A program made the position numbers and the translations under genes. Positions 20,965 to 32,846 of a stretch of DNA of 64,000 nt are shown piece by piece. Numbering within the stretch: position 1 is the stretch's first letter; every line of letters starts with the position of its first letter. The DNA is from Pseudocercospora fijiensis CIRAD86. Its lineage: Eukaryota > Ascomycota > Dothideomycetes > Mycosphaerellales > Mycosphaerellaceae. Location: NCBI RefSeq assembly GCF_000340215.1, contig NW_006921540.1, forward strand, positions 676,377 through 740,376. The letters are read 5' to 3'. The notes below the pieces were generated by a model. It saw nothing but the letters and a program-made list of their open reading frames with translations, made no database searches and was not told the DNA's origin.

Positions 20965-23762
20965 TTAGAGCCGAAGGTAGGGCTATCTCTTCATATCTAA
21001 TAGGTTCGGGTATATTAAAGGTAGTCTCTAGGCACGAATAGCTATAACCGAAGCGAGGGCATAATAAGAGCCTACGATACGGACGATACCGAAGTATCTT
21101 AAGAGGCCGTTACGATAAGCAGAGAAACCTCTTAACGAGGGCATCGCTTTAACCCCGAAAAGCTGCAAACCCTTAGGACTATTATAGCTTAGGGCCTAGT
21201 CTATAACTATAGCTAGCTTCTAAGGACTCGGCTCTAGGTCGAAGACCTATTTAGTACCGCTTGCTCGAGATAAGCTACTGCCCGCCTAAGGAGGAAATAG
21301 ACTAATTACCTATCGGCCTTACTTAGTTTACTAAGACTATCTATACGATAGCAATTTCTAGATTACAGGTCGGATGCCTAGACAGTTTTCCTATTAACCG
21401 GGTAGATTGTTTCGGGATTCGCTGCCTCGTTTAGATAGTACTTAGCCTTCTACTAGAAAAAGAAGGTCCCCGCCCCCCTATCTAGCTAAAGGAGATAACA
21501 ATAGTTAGTAAAGTAGCTAGTTTCTAGGATCTAGGTATGAATAGAGATTGTAGTTCCTTCCTCCGAGCGGCTTTTATCTAAATTTACTAAATTGAAGCTC
21601 CTAGGGGTATCTAGGCGACCCCTAGGAGGCTAAACTCTAATACTACCCTAAGGGTAATATTAGAAGAAAACAGCCTAGCATACTATTTTCTCGCATAGCA
21701 ACATCGAAACAAACCTACAATATATACTAAAAACACTTTCCTATAGCATTTTATTTTAACTACTTTATAACAATCGAATAAGCTCTAGCGAAAGCGAGTA
21801 TTACGAGTTAGCGGAATCTTCGGAATCTAATAACCTACCGAACCCTATTAACGAAGAAATTAGGCGACGACTAGTTATTATAAGCGCCGTCGACCTAGGG
21901 GCTATCGAGCCTTCTATACCCGAGGCTCTCTATAATATCGTTATAAAGATAATTTAAGGGTAAACTAACTTTCTCCGTTAGAACAGGCGTCGCCCGCTAG
22001 AGCTAGGAAGTAGTAGAAACCCTTTATTCGAAGGGTAGAACGCTACGGCGTACGTAGAACGCTTTAAGGACAACTTAGCCGAGTATAGACTCGAAGAGGA
22101 GTCGGACTAGTACAAGGTCCGGTCCCTTACGAGGACTACTATTACTAAGCTTTACCGAACCCTTAGAACCCTAGTTAGCTACCTAGAAAAGGACGACAAG
22201 TCTAATACCGACTAGAAGGTCTTTAAGTAGGCCTTTATAAGGGAGTATCGGGACCGCGATAGCCGTCGTATTAAAGGTAGTCGTACGTAGCTTAAGAACC
22301 TCTATATAGAGAGGCGCACCGAAGATAACGACCTAAAGGAGTACGTCCGCGAGTTTGTTAAGTTAGCGGACGGCATCGACTAGTAGGACCTCGAGAATTC
22401 TTAGAGAACGAGGCTGCTCCTTAAAGGGTTACTATAGTCTACGGCTAAGCGTATCTTCCGTCGCTATAAGCTTAGCGAAGCCAATCCCGAGACCTTTAGG
22501 AAGTATAAAGAGGTCCTAGAGGCTATTAAGGACGACATTAATAGCTCCGCCGATATAAAGAAGTTCATTTATAGCGAGGACTAGAATAATCTAGCCTAGG
22601 TAAGGAACGATACCTCGGGAACTAGAGGGCCTAAGTTTCTTCCTAAATCGCAAAGTAGTCCTAGTACTATAACTCCTACTATTACTAAGCATTCTTAGGA
22701 CGTTGCGGACTTAGCTAAATCCCTAGCCTAGCTCAACCTTAATACGAAAGTACTATAGCGAGTTAGGGAGGTCCTTAATGCTAGTATACTAAAGGATATA
22801 CTACTAGTCTACTAGGTCTCCGATCCTAACTACTCTAAGGCCCCTTTAGTTAACGTCTACGCTATACGGAAGATCTATTCTAACTTAGATAGCAAGTGCT
22901 AGATATGCGGCGGTTTCAAATATATTTAATTAGACTGCCCTATCTAGAAGGAGCTTCTTAAGAGGAAGCTCGTTATATAAGTAAATAGTCGGTTCTACTA
23001 TACCGATACCGGCGACAAGATTAACTTCGAGTAGGATCGTAGAGCCCCGAAGCTACCTTAACTTAGAAGTCTTCTAGAGAAGAAGTATAGTAGCAAGATC
23101 GAGTTTAAGGATACTAGGAATAGTACCCTCGCCGCTATTACTAAACGAGAAACTTAGAAGGTTAGGGCAAAACAGGTTAAGGAGCGGAGTAGTAATAGTA
23201 CTACTAAGCCTATTAAAGTCAACTTTGTATCTTAGGACCCGGACGCAGTTACTAATGTTTACGCGGTTACTAAGAACAGTATAGATGTCTACGCTACTAT
23301 AAGGTCTTAAACTTAGTCGTCCTAAACCTAGTCCTAGGGCAAGGGTAAGAGCCCGTAGAACCCTACCCGCCCTAGTGCGGCAGCCCCTACTAGGATACTT
23401 AAGAAGCAGGCAGCTAATAAGGCTAAGAAACAGCGAGAATTAGTCGCTAAGACTAAGACACTCTAGACAGCTAAAGACCGTGCAACGCGAGCTAGTATAG
23501 CTACTCCGGAGGTACTAGAAACTCTAGATATCGATATAGAGGATACTACTACCGACCTTAGTAGTACCCTAGGCCTAGCTAACCCGCCGGCCTATAAACG
23601 AAAGTTAGCCGACCTAAAGAGCTTTCGCTTTAATAGGTATATAAAGAAGTATAGTACCGGGCCTACTAACTCCTATAATATAAAGGCAAATGCTCTCTTC
23701 TAGGCTTTATAGTTCCTAGACCTTAAGTCTAACGTGTCTATAGGAGAGCTTCTAGTATATAG
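20965..23762 (+). pseudogene. Element A leader and gag (5' part)
   Basis: About 800 bp of leader precedes the gag frame, which is readable from about 21780. Readable pieces include NEEIRRRLVIISAVDLG near 21850 and a long capsid-like charged helical region to about 22620. A CCHC zinc knuckle is at 22897-22938: C-x2-C-x4-(H mutated to Y)-x4-C, which binds RNA in Gag. The frame is cut at 23762 by insertion of element B and continues at 36087. The primer-binding site after the LTR is not recognisable, probably because of RIP. Confidence 0.7.
21637..21663. repeat. Palindrome A-1 (element A leader)
   Basis: CTAATACTACCC centred on TAAGGGTAATATTAG. It lies between the 5' LTR and gag and is the first of five related palindromes in element A. 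Confidence 0.75.
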
Positions 23763-24042
23763 TATTAGCTAGTAACCGGCCCTATACACCTAGGCTGAGT
23801 TTTAAGCCTATATAAGAGGCCTCCTTCTACATTGTAGATAGAGCACTAACCTCGTATAGTATATTGTTTATATTACACTTCTATAATGCCTATATTGCAG
23901 GGCTCTAGTTATCAGCCTAAGCAACCGTCTTGTTATCCTATTATGCTAAACATAGCTGCCTATATTACTATAGGTTATATTACCCTCGGTAGCCTATACT
24001 ATTACTGCTAGTAGTAGTAGTAGTTTTGGTTTCCGTCCTTTA
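23763..24042 (+). repeat. Element B 5' LTR
   Basis: 280 bp with a TATATAAG box at about 23809-23816. It pairs with 35803-36082. The differences are RIP-type transitions only. Confidence 0.9.
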
Positions 24043-27000
24043 TTAGAGCCGAAGGTGGGGCTATCTCTTTATATCTAACAGGTTCGGGTATGTTAAAGGT
24101 AGTCTCTAGGCACGAATAGCTATAACTAAAGCGAGGGCACGATAAGAGCCTACGATACGGACGATACCGAAGTATCTTAAGGGGCTATTACGATAAGCAG
24201 AGAAACCTCTTAACGAGGGCATCGCTTTAACCCCGAAAAGCTACAAACCCTTAGGACTATTACAGCTTAGGGCCTAGTCTATAGCTATAGCTAGCTTCTA
24301 AGGACTCGGCTCTAGGTCGAAGACCTATTTAGTACCGCTTGCTCGAGATAAGCCCCGCCTAAGGAGGAGATAGACTAATTACCTATCGGCTTTGCTTAGT
24401 TTGCTAAGACTATCAATTAATAGCAAATACGGATTACAGGTCGGATAGCCGGGAAGTCCCCTATTAATCGGGTAGGGCGTTCCTAGATTCGCAGCCTCGC
24501 TTAGATAGTACTTAGCCTTCTACTAGAAAAAGAAGGCTACCGCCCCCCCGCCTAGCTAAAGGAGATACAAGCTAGTTTCTAGGATCTAGGTATAAATAGA
24601 GATTGCAGTCTCTCCCTCTAAGCGGCTTTTGTCTAAAATCTACTAAACTTAGCTCCTAGAGGTAGTTAGGCGACCCCTAGGAGGCTAAATCCTAATGCTA
24701 CCCTAGGGGTAATACTAGGAGAAATAGCCTAATATACTACTCTCTCGTATAGTAATATTATAATAAACCAAACAGACTAAAGTTACTAAAAACACATTTA
24801 TACAGCATTCTATTTCAACTTTATATAGCATTCTATTTCAACTATTTTAACTATTTTATAACAATCGAATAAGCTCTAGCTCTAGCGAAAACGAACATCG
24901 AGAATTAGCGGAATCCTCTAAATCCGAAAACGCCCTAGATCCTATTAACGAAGAAATTAGGCGGCGACTAGTTAACATAAGTAAGCCTCCTACGCCCTCT
25001 ACGCTAGAGGCGCTCTATACTATCCTTATAAAAATAATAGAGAAGCAAACTAAGCTTCTCCGTTAAAACAAGCGTCGCCCGCTAGAGCTAGGGAGTAGGG
25101 CAAATCCCCTATTCGAAGAGTAGAACGCTATAGTACATATTAAGCGCTTTAAGGAAGGCTTAGTTAATTACGAGCTCGATAGAGAATCCGACTAGTACAA
25201 GATTCGGTCCTTTACGAGGACTACCTCCTCTAAGCTTTACCGAACCCTTAAAACCCTAGTTAGCTACCTAGAAAAGGACGACAAGTCTAATGCTAACTAG
25301 GAGACCTTTAAGATAGCCTTTATAAGGGAGTATCGGGAGCGCGATAGCCGTCGCATTAAAGGCAGTCGTACGTAGCTCGAGTCCCTCTACTTAGTAAGGC
25401 GTACTAAGGATAACGACCTAAAGGGGTATATCCGCGAGTTTGTCGAGTTAGTAGATAGTATCGAACAGAGTAATCTCGAAAACTCTTAGAGAACAAGGCT
25501 GCTCCTCTAGGGGTTGCCGTAGCCTATAGCTTAGCGTATCTTCCGTCGCTATAAGCTTAGCGAGTCCGATCCTAAGAGTTTTAGGAAATATAAAGAGGTC
25601 CTAGTGTATATTAAGGCCGACATTAATAGTATAGCCGATGCGAGGAAGTTTATCTACGGCGAAGACCGGAATAACCTAGCGCAGGTTAGGAAAGAAGCCT
25701 TAGTAAGTAAGGGACCTAAGTTCCTTCCTAAATCGTAAAGTAGTCCTAAGACCGTAACTCCTACTATTACTAAGTACTCTTAGGATGTCGCGGACTTAGC
25801 TGAATCCCTAGCCTAGCTAAACCTAAATGCGAAAGCATTATAGCGAGTTAGGGAGGTTATTAATGCTACTATACTAGGCGATATACTACTAGTCTACTAG
25901 GTTTCAGATCCTAACTACCCTAAAGCCCCTTTAGTAGATGTCTACGCTATACGGAAGATCTATTCTAACTTAGATAGCAAGTACTAGATGTGTAGCGGGT
26001 TCAAACATATCTAATCCTCCTGCCCTATCTAGAAAGAGCTTCTTAAAAGGAAGCTTATTATATAAGTAAATAGCCGATTCTACTATATAGACACCGGCGA
26101 CAAGATTGATTTCGAATAGGATCGGAGAGCCCCGAAGCTGCCTTAGCTAAAGACCCTTCTAGAAAAGAAGTATAGCAGCAAGATCGAGTTTAAGGACACT
26201 AGGAACAGTACCCTCGCCGCTATTACTAAACAAGAAACTTAGAAGGTTAGGGCAAAACAGGTTAAGGAGCGAAGCAGTAACGGAACTACTAAGCCTATTA
26301 AAGTCAACTTTGTTTCTTAGGATCCGGACGTAGTTACTAATGTTTACGCGGTTACTAAGAACAGTATAGATATCTACGCTACTATACGGTCTTAGACCTA
26401 GTCCTAAAGCAAGGGTAAGAGCCCTTAGAACCCTACTCGCCCTAGTGCGGCAGCCCCTACTAGGGTACTAAAGAACAAGGCGGCCGACAAGGCTAAGCAA
26501 TAGCGAGAGTTAACCGCTAAAACTAAGACTCTCTAGATAGCTATAGACCGCGCTACCCGATCTAGTACCGTACCTAGCACCGCCCCTAGCACCCTACCTA
26601 TAGAAAGCCTAGTCGTCCTAGAGACTCTAGAGGTCGATATAGAGGATGTTACTACCGATATTAGTAGTACCCTAGGCCTAGCTAACCTACCTGCCTACAA
26701 ACGGAAGTTATCCGACCTAAAGAGCTTTCGCTTTAATAGGTATATAAAAAAGTATAGTACTAGCCTAGCTAACTCCTTAGATACAAAGGCAAACGCTCTC
26801 TTCTAGGCTTTATAGTTCCTAGACCTTAAGTCTAATGTATCTATAGGAGAGCTGCTAGTATACGGTTTGCCTACTAACCTGTTCTAGAGCCGAATCCCTA
26901 ACGATACTACCTTTATAAAAGACCTCGCTGCCCTCCGAAGGAAACAGGGACGAGAAGACTATATCGACGTCTCTTCCCTATAGTTCCTTCCTAAATTTTT

Positions 27001-27760
27001 AGGTATCTAAGAGTTAGTAGAAGGCGAATCGGTAACCTACGAGAACTAAGATACTATCGATAATGCTAACGAAGAGGGAGTTAAGGAGATAGGCCGAGGG
27101 GATAGTAATAATCCCGACCCTACTCTAGTTTTAGTCTCTATTAAGGCTGTCCGGTTTACTAGCTAACAAATCGGTCGAGCAGGACCTCCTCGACCTAAGG
27201 AACTTTATTCTATCTCTAATAATATAGACCTTTCCGCAGTTACCCGTTCCTTCGCTATCGTTCCCGCTATCTATATTTAAGTTACTATCGGGAGCTATAG
27301 TTAATAGATGCTAGCAATGCTTAATAATAGTTCGGAGTTACTTATTATAAGTAAGCGTTAGGCTAAACAACTTAGGCTGCTAATAAATAGAGACATTTCC
27401 CTAGGTATATAGGGAGTAAATAGAGAGGTTGCGCTAGTAGGTACTTGCTATAATATTATAGTAGACGCCTTCGGTATATGCTTTTCCTTTACCTTCTAGA
27501 TCGCCGCCGACCTAAACACGCTAATTATTCTAGGTCGGCTATAGTCTCGCATAACTCGTAGTATCTAGCGCAACTGCGACGATAGTTCCTAAGAGGGAAC
27601 TATTACTAACTAGAAGGGCAACCGAGTCGTGTTTACTAGTTATATCGGCAACACTAGCTATAAGTCCTACGAGGATATCCTTACTACTTCTAGACGGTCT
27701 TCGGGAAACGCTACGGCGCGGTTGTAAGACCGGCAATCTGCGCTATAAGTTAGTATAGCT
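24043..27760 (+). pseudogene. Element B leader, gag and protease
   Basis: After an ~830-bp leader, the gag frame runs from about 24880. Capsid-like helical sequence reaches about 25700. The zinc knuckle is at 25982-26023, its first Cys (TGC) changed to TAC. A lysine-rich linker follows, then the retropepsin region near 27310-27560 (SELLIISKR and NTLIILGRL). The aspartate of the D-S/T-G active site reads as N in a TpG context, as RIP would produce. Inactive. Confidence 0.7.
24691..24719. repeat. Palindrome B-1 (element B leader)
   Basis: CCTAATGCTACCC joined to TAGGGGTAATACTAGG. It sits at the same place as A-1, between LTR and gag. Confidence 0.75.
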
Positions 27761-27979
27761 TAAATAGGTCATTTCTAGAAGTGCGCCGCTCTATACGTTA
27801 AGGCAAGTTTCTAGGTTCTATACTAAGAAGACGAGTACTCGAAGCGATAGCGAGTATAATATAACGACTACCTATACCTGCTATACAAGTTAAGGTAATA
27901 ATGCTATCTTATATATCGTCGCCGGAGGTATTACTACCGGACGCGGGTCTACCTAAACTAACTAATTAGAGCGCGAGTC

Positions 27980-28004
27980 TAATGCTACCCCGGGGGTGTT
28001 ATTA
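27980..28004. repeat. Palindrome B-2 (between protease and RT)
   Basis: TAATGCTACCCC followed by GGGGGTGTTATTA. It lies between the protease frame and the reverse-transcriptase frame. Confidence 0.8.
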
Positions 28005-28019
28005 CGAATCTAACGTTTT

Positions 28020-31000
28020 CGCCGGCGTTATAAATTAGGACTACTAGCTGCATACCTATCGACTTAAGGAAACTTCTAAAGAAGTTTACGCGCTGTTTTG
28101 TTACGCTAATCTCTAAGCCTAGCGACAAAGAGAGCGGGCTCGGATTCGACAATCGATTAGTATATATACCCTATATAAGAGGGTAGCTAATAAGATTAAG
28201 CCTATAAAGGGTAGCGTACATATTACCGATAGGTCTAATTCTAGCGGGAATCCTAACTAGCGACAAAAGTGCCTTAATTAGGAGGCGACACTACTACCTA
28301 GAGATAGTCCGTACGATTAGAAGTATATTACTAAAAAGTTTTCTACTATCCCTAGGGGGTTAAGGCTAATAGAGGAGAGGCTTGCGAAAATCAAACCTAG
28401 TATCGAGCTTTCGGATCGTAAACTAGATTTGCTATACGAGCTTCTATACAATCGCGAGGCCGTGTTAGTATATGATTTCACTTACCTAGGTAGAATAAAT
28501 CCGGAGGTTGCCCCTCCGTAGAAGATCCGAACGATCGAGTATAAGCCTTAGGCCTACCTAGGTTTTAAGCTAAACCTAAGCCTACGAGGTATAGTTAAGG
28601 ACATAATACGACAGCGTATAAAGGCTAGCACCTTAGAACCTTCCTATGCCTCGTATCGCAATCTATACTTCCTAGTTTAAAAGAAGATAGCTCCTAGGGA
28701 ACTAAAGAAGTACCGTCTAATTAACGCTATATAAAAGTTTAACGCAGTTACGATTAGAGATGGTAACCTTCCCCTAGAGACTAATAGGTTCTCGGAAGCT
28801 TTTGCTAACTGTGTTATAGCCTTACTAGTTAATGTTTTCTCGGGCTACGACTAGATCCCTCTCTATCCTAATAGCCGCGACCTTACTAGTTTCGAGATAT
28901 CTCTTAGGCTATATAGACAAACTACCCTTCCCTAAGGGGTAACTAACTTAGTAGCCTAGTTCGTTCGTATTATAAACCAAGTCCTCGCGGCCTATATCTC
29001 CTATATAGCGATGCCTTTCCTCGACGATATCGGCATTAAGGGCCCTAAAACTAGGTACGATAATAAAGAAGTAGAGCCTAGCATCCGCAGGTTCTTTCTC
29101 GAACACATTTAGAACCTCGATAGTGTCCTCTACGACCTAGAGCGAGCTAACCTAACGGTGTATAGGGAGAAGCTTTAGCTCCTATATAAACGAATAAACA
29201 TTATCGGGTTTGTAACTAATAAGAACGGCCGCTATCCTAATAATATACGGGTCCTAAAGATAGTGTCCTAGCCGGATCCTACCTATTAGAAGGATGTCCG
29301 AACCTAGCTTAGAGTAGTCTCCTACTTCCGCATCTAGGTCGAGAACTTTGCATTAGTATATAAGCCCTTATACGCCTTGCTTAAGAAGGATGCTAAATTC
29401 GAATAGACCTCCGTTTACTAAGCGGCTAAGGATATAGTAACTAAGGCGCTCGTTAGCGTACCTGCACTAATATCTATTAACTACTTAGAGGGTGCGGGTT
29501 TGATAATTGTTGCTATCGACTCGAGCGGGGAAGGCTATAGCGAGATACTAATATAGTGTAACCGTAAGGAGCTATCCTTGCGTTATCCTATTAGGTACGA
29601 CTCCGGACTATAGAAACCGATCGAAGCCCGATACGATACTAGTAAGCGAGAATGCCTTAGGGTCTATAAGGCTCTAAAGAAGTTCCGGCTATAGCTCTTT
29701 AGTGTGTTCTTTCGTCTAGAAATCGATGCTTAGACGCTAGTCTATTAGCTTAACCGTATAGCCTCCGACCTGCCTAACTCTACGATAGCTCGGTAGGTTG
29801 CCTAGATCTATTTGTTTAACTTCGACGTCTTTTACGTTCCTAGGAAGAAGTATACTAGACCGGATAGCCTTTCTAGGAGGCCTACTATAGAAGAGGACAT
29901 TGCCGAAATAATAGAAGAAGAAGATGTCGACGCGGTTATTAACCGCACCTTCTTCGCTACCTTCTATATCAATTCTATACTAGCGATCGCTAGGCCTGCT
30001 GCCGACGACTAACCTAGTAACTAACCTAGTAACTAGCTCGACGAGAACCCTACTACTAACGATAACGACTAGGCTAAAGCTAAGGCGGATAAACTAGAGA
30101 GGGATAATATCCTTAATAGGGTCTACTCCGACGACTCCTATTACATCGCCTACTTCCTAACCTATACGAAGAAAGCGCCTAGCCTATTAAAGAGTTAATA
30201 CCGTCGGGTTATTCGCTATTCTCGACGATTCCTCGTTAAAGATCGAATCCTTTAGCGATAAGCAATAGTTAATGCACCTCTCTAGCGTATTATTAACGAC
30301 CTAGTAGCCTAATAAGAGATCCTTCGTTCCGTTTACGATAAGCTCGGCTACCGAGCGGCGGAGGGTACCTTCGATATCCTTTGTCGGCGCTACTAGTAGG
30401 ACAGCGTATAGGCTAATGTCTCCCGCTACTGCAAGAGCTATCCTAAGTGCAATTTTAGGAATAGCTACCGACGTCTAGGAGAACTGCGTATTCCTACTAC
30501 CTAATTAGTCGGAGAGCGATAGTATAGCGATAGGGTCTATCTTAGTCGTAATAATAGCTTGTATATTATTCGGGAGGGTCTTTCTCGATAGCTAGAGGCC
30601 TATTATTTCTATAAGGGCTACGGCGCTATTAATGCTCGTAATATAGCTACCTTCCTGTTTAAAGATCTGTTTTGCCGCTAGGGAACACCTTACGAGATTA
30701 TCTTAGACAACGCTACGAACAATATAGCTAAAGAAGTTTAAGCGCTACTTGTTTCGTATAGGGCGAAGAACGTTCGCATCTCCCCGTACTATCCCTAGTC
30801 GAATACTATTGTTAAACGTAGCTATCGGTCTTTAATTAATGCCCTATCTAAGATAACTAATAGAGGGGACAGGTCGGTTCCTATCTCTACCCGGGTCCTA
30901 GCCCTTCTCTAAGCGGATCGAACTACTATTATCGACACGACTAGACTTACGCTAGTAGAGCTTATAATTAGGAGGGACGCCGTTCTTCCTATTAAGTTGT

Positions 31001-31530
31001 CCTATCGCACGCATAGCGTTTACGATTAGGGGTCTGTTCGTACTAGAGCGGATCTCCTTGCCCTACGCGCTAAGGCTCTTAAGGATATAACTACTACTTC
31101 TTAGGAGGGACTTACTCGATAACGGCGCCTTCGTAAAGAGGCTAAGCAGTATTTTAATAACTATAATGCTATTAATTAGGAGCCTCTAAAGGTTAGCGAT
31201 ATAGTTCTCCTATACCGGTCCGAGTTAGAGTATAGTTACTCCTATAAGCTAGCCTTTAAATAGAAAGGGCCTTATAGAGTGTAGGAGGTCCTTTACGATA
31301 GTTCTACGTACCGACTCTAGGAACTTAATAGTGCTACCTTGAAGCACTCGTACCCCCGGGCTAACCTAAAAAAGATCGTCGAATTAAGAGAGCCTACCTA
31401 CCCTCCCCCGACCGAGGAGGAAGTTAATGCCTCTATAGACCCTCTGCCGACCTTAGATGCCTATCGAGAGGAGGATCCTACCGCGATTATAGATCCTATT
31501 CTACCCGACAACTATACGTATCCCTAGATA
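28020..31530 (+). pseudogene. Element B pol: RT, RNase H, integrase
   Basis: Reverse transcriptase: the core is around YRLINA (28715), and the catalytic FLDDIG box is at 29017-29034. RNase H follows with VAIDSSGEG near 29509-29535. The integrase zinc-finger remnant is near 30380-30460 (CRRYW, CKSYPKC). The DDE core has D in YSDRVY near 30525, D in LDNAT near 30704, and the third acid replaced by K in VKRSYRS near 30811, a RIP-type E to K change. A GPYRV motif is near 31268. RT before integrase defines Ty3/Gypsy. An acidic C-terminal tail (PPPTEEEV, DPLPTLDAYREEDP) ends near 31525. Inactive. Confidence 0.85.
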
Positions 31531-31963
31531 CATCTTAGTAAGCCATTAGGAATAACTTATAAACAAAGGGAGGGTTATATACGTATTAATTACGCGTAGA
31601 GCATTTCCGATATTAATTCCGATAGTAAACTAGACTTCTAGCTATTTAACTCTAACTCCGAGGAGGAGCTCGACTAGTCTAGCGACGAAGACCGCCTAGA
31701 ATTATAGCTAGATCCCGAGACTAAATAATTGCTTGTCTTTCCCTGCCTCTACTACGTTATTTTCCTTGCCTTCTCCGCGCTATTAATGTAGTGCCGCCCT
31801 ATAGCTTTAGTCCTTACTGCTTGTTCCTATAGTATTAATACTTATAGTTGTTGCCCTCTTTTGCCTTTACCTTATCTATTGTTTTTACTCTTTAGCCTTC
31901 GAGATGTTGCTATAACTTCATTCCTTTACTCTTGTTTCCTTAGATAGAACTATACGAGGCGCG

Positions 31964-32000
31964 TTTTCCTAATAATACCCCGGGGGTAGTATTAGGAAAA
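31964..32000. repeat. Palindrome B-3 (after pol)
   Basis: The longest and cleanest copy, a 37-bp inverted repeat. The arm TTTTCCTAATAATACCCC is answered by GGGGTAGTATTAGGAAAA, with one extra G at the centre and one mismatch between the arms. Confidence 0.9.
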
Positions 32001-32410
32001 TAGCCGAACCTAACCCTCTACCTCTAGGACTACTTCCCTCTAGCTTCCTAGACTCTAGCGACTACCCTTAGATATTACCTATAATAAGATACTCTACTAG
32101 AGGATGTTCCTACCCTAATTAGCACTAGTTACGTAGGATACTAAGAAAGGGAGGATCCCTCTCCCTTCCTAGCTCTTAGATAGACATAGTAACCTAGGCC
32201 GATAGCCTCTAAGAATAGGGACCTTAGGCTGTTAAGCTTAGCGTTTAGAAGAAGGAAGAAGGTAAATGTATAGACTACCTTTACGTGCTTGCTAATGTAA
32301 AAGGTAATGCTGCATCTACAGCGGTAGTGCTATAGGCTAATATATCGACGGATTAGCTATACTAGGCCTAGGCGACTTGCTCCCCGTTACCGAGTATCTC
32401 TAGAGAAAAG

Positions 32411-32437
32411 CTAATGCTATCCTAGGGGTATTATTAG
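32411..32437. repeat. Palindrome B-4 (before third frame)
   Basis: CTAATGCTATCC followed by TAGGGGTATTATTAG. It lies between pol and the third frame. Confidence 0.8.
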
Positions 32438-32846
32438 TCCCGCTAGCTTCACTACTATAGATTTCTACTAAGGACTCGAACTAACTAGTTATATTTCGAG
32501 TGCGCGAGAATCTACGATAGCTAAAGGTTAATAAAAGCGCGTAGTCGCTACTAGCAATTAGCTAGATCGATTATTAAACTTTAGCCTGCCCTAATAACAA
32601 AGAAGTCTCGTATACAGTTTCACTTTTATATATAGCTGTTATCCGTTTGCTTTACTAGCGCGGAACATACGGACTACGTTACCTTCGTACTATATTTAAA
32701 GCGAGCTTCCTAAGCTCCTTCTTCTACTTAGTTACTAACTAACTCGCTACCGCCTAAAACCCCCCCTTCTATCTAAACCCTTTAATTATTATTGTTAAGC
32801 AACGAACACACTTTGCAAACTCGTTTCTAAACCGCCTCGGTCGACT

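Larger units (their letters stand above)
31530..32846 (+). other. Element B spacer between pol and third frame
   Basis: About 1.3 kb without a convincing frame. It contains a polypurine stretch AAAGGGAGGG at 31565-31574 that resembles the real polypurine tract before the 3' LTR, and palindromes B-3 and B-4. The corresponding part of A is about 40730-42075. Confidence 0.6.

Noticed and set aside
20965..21000. tRNA primer-binding site after the 5' LTR
   Set aside because: The sequence after the LTR has no readable tRNA 3' end complement; RIP may have erased it.
29812..30012. Stand-alone 66-codon gene, with a twin at 39027-39227
   Set aside because: A stop-free island of the RNase H/integrase linker of the Gypsy pol frame (YVPRKK..RPDSLSRRP), not a separate gene.
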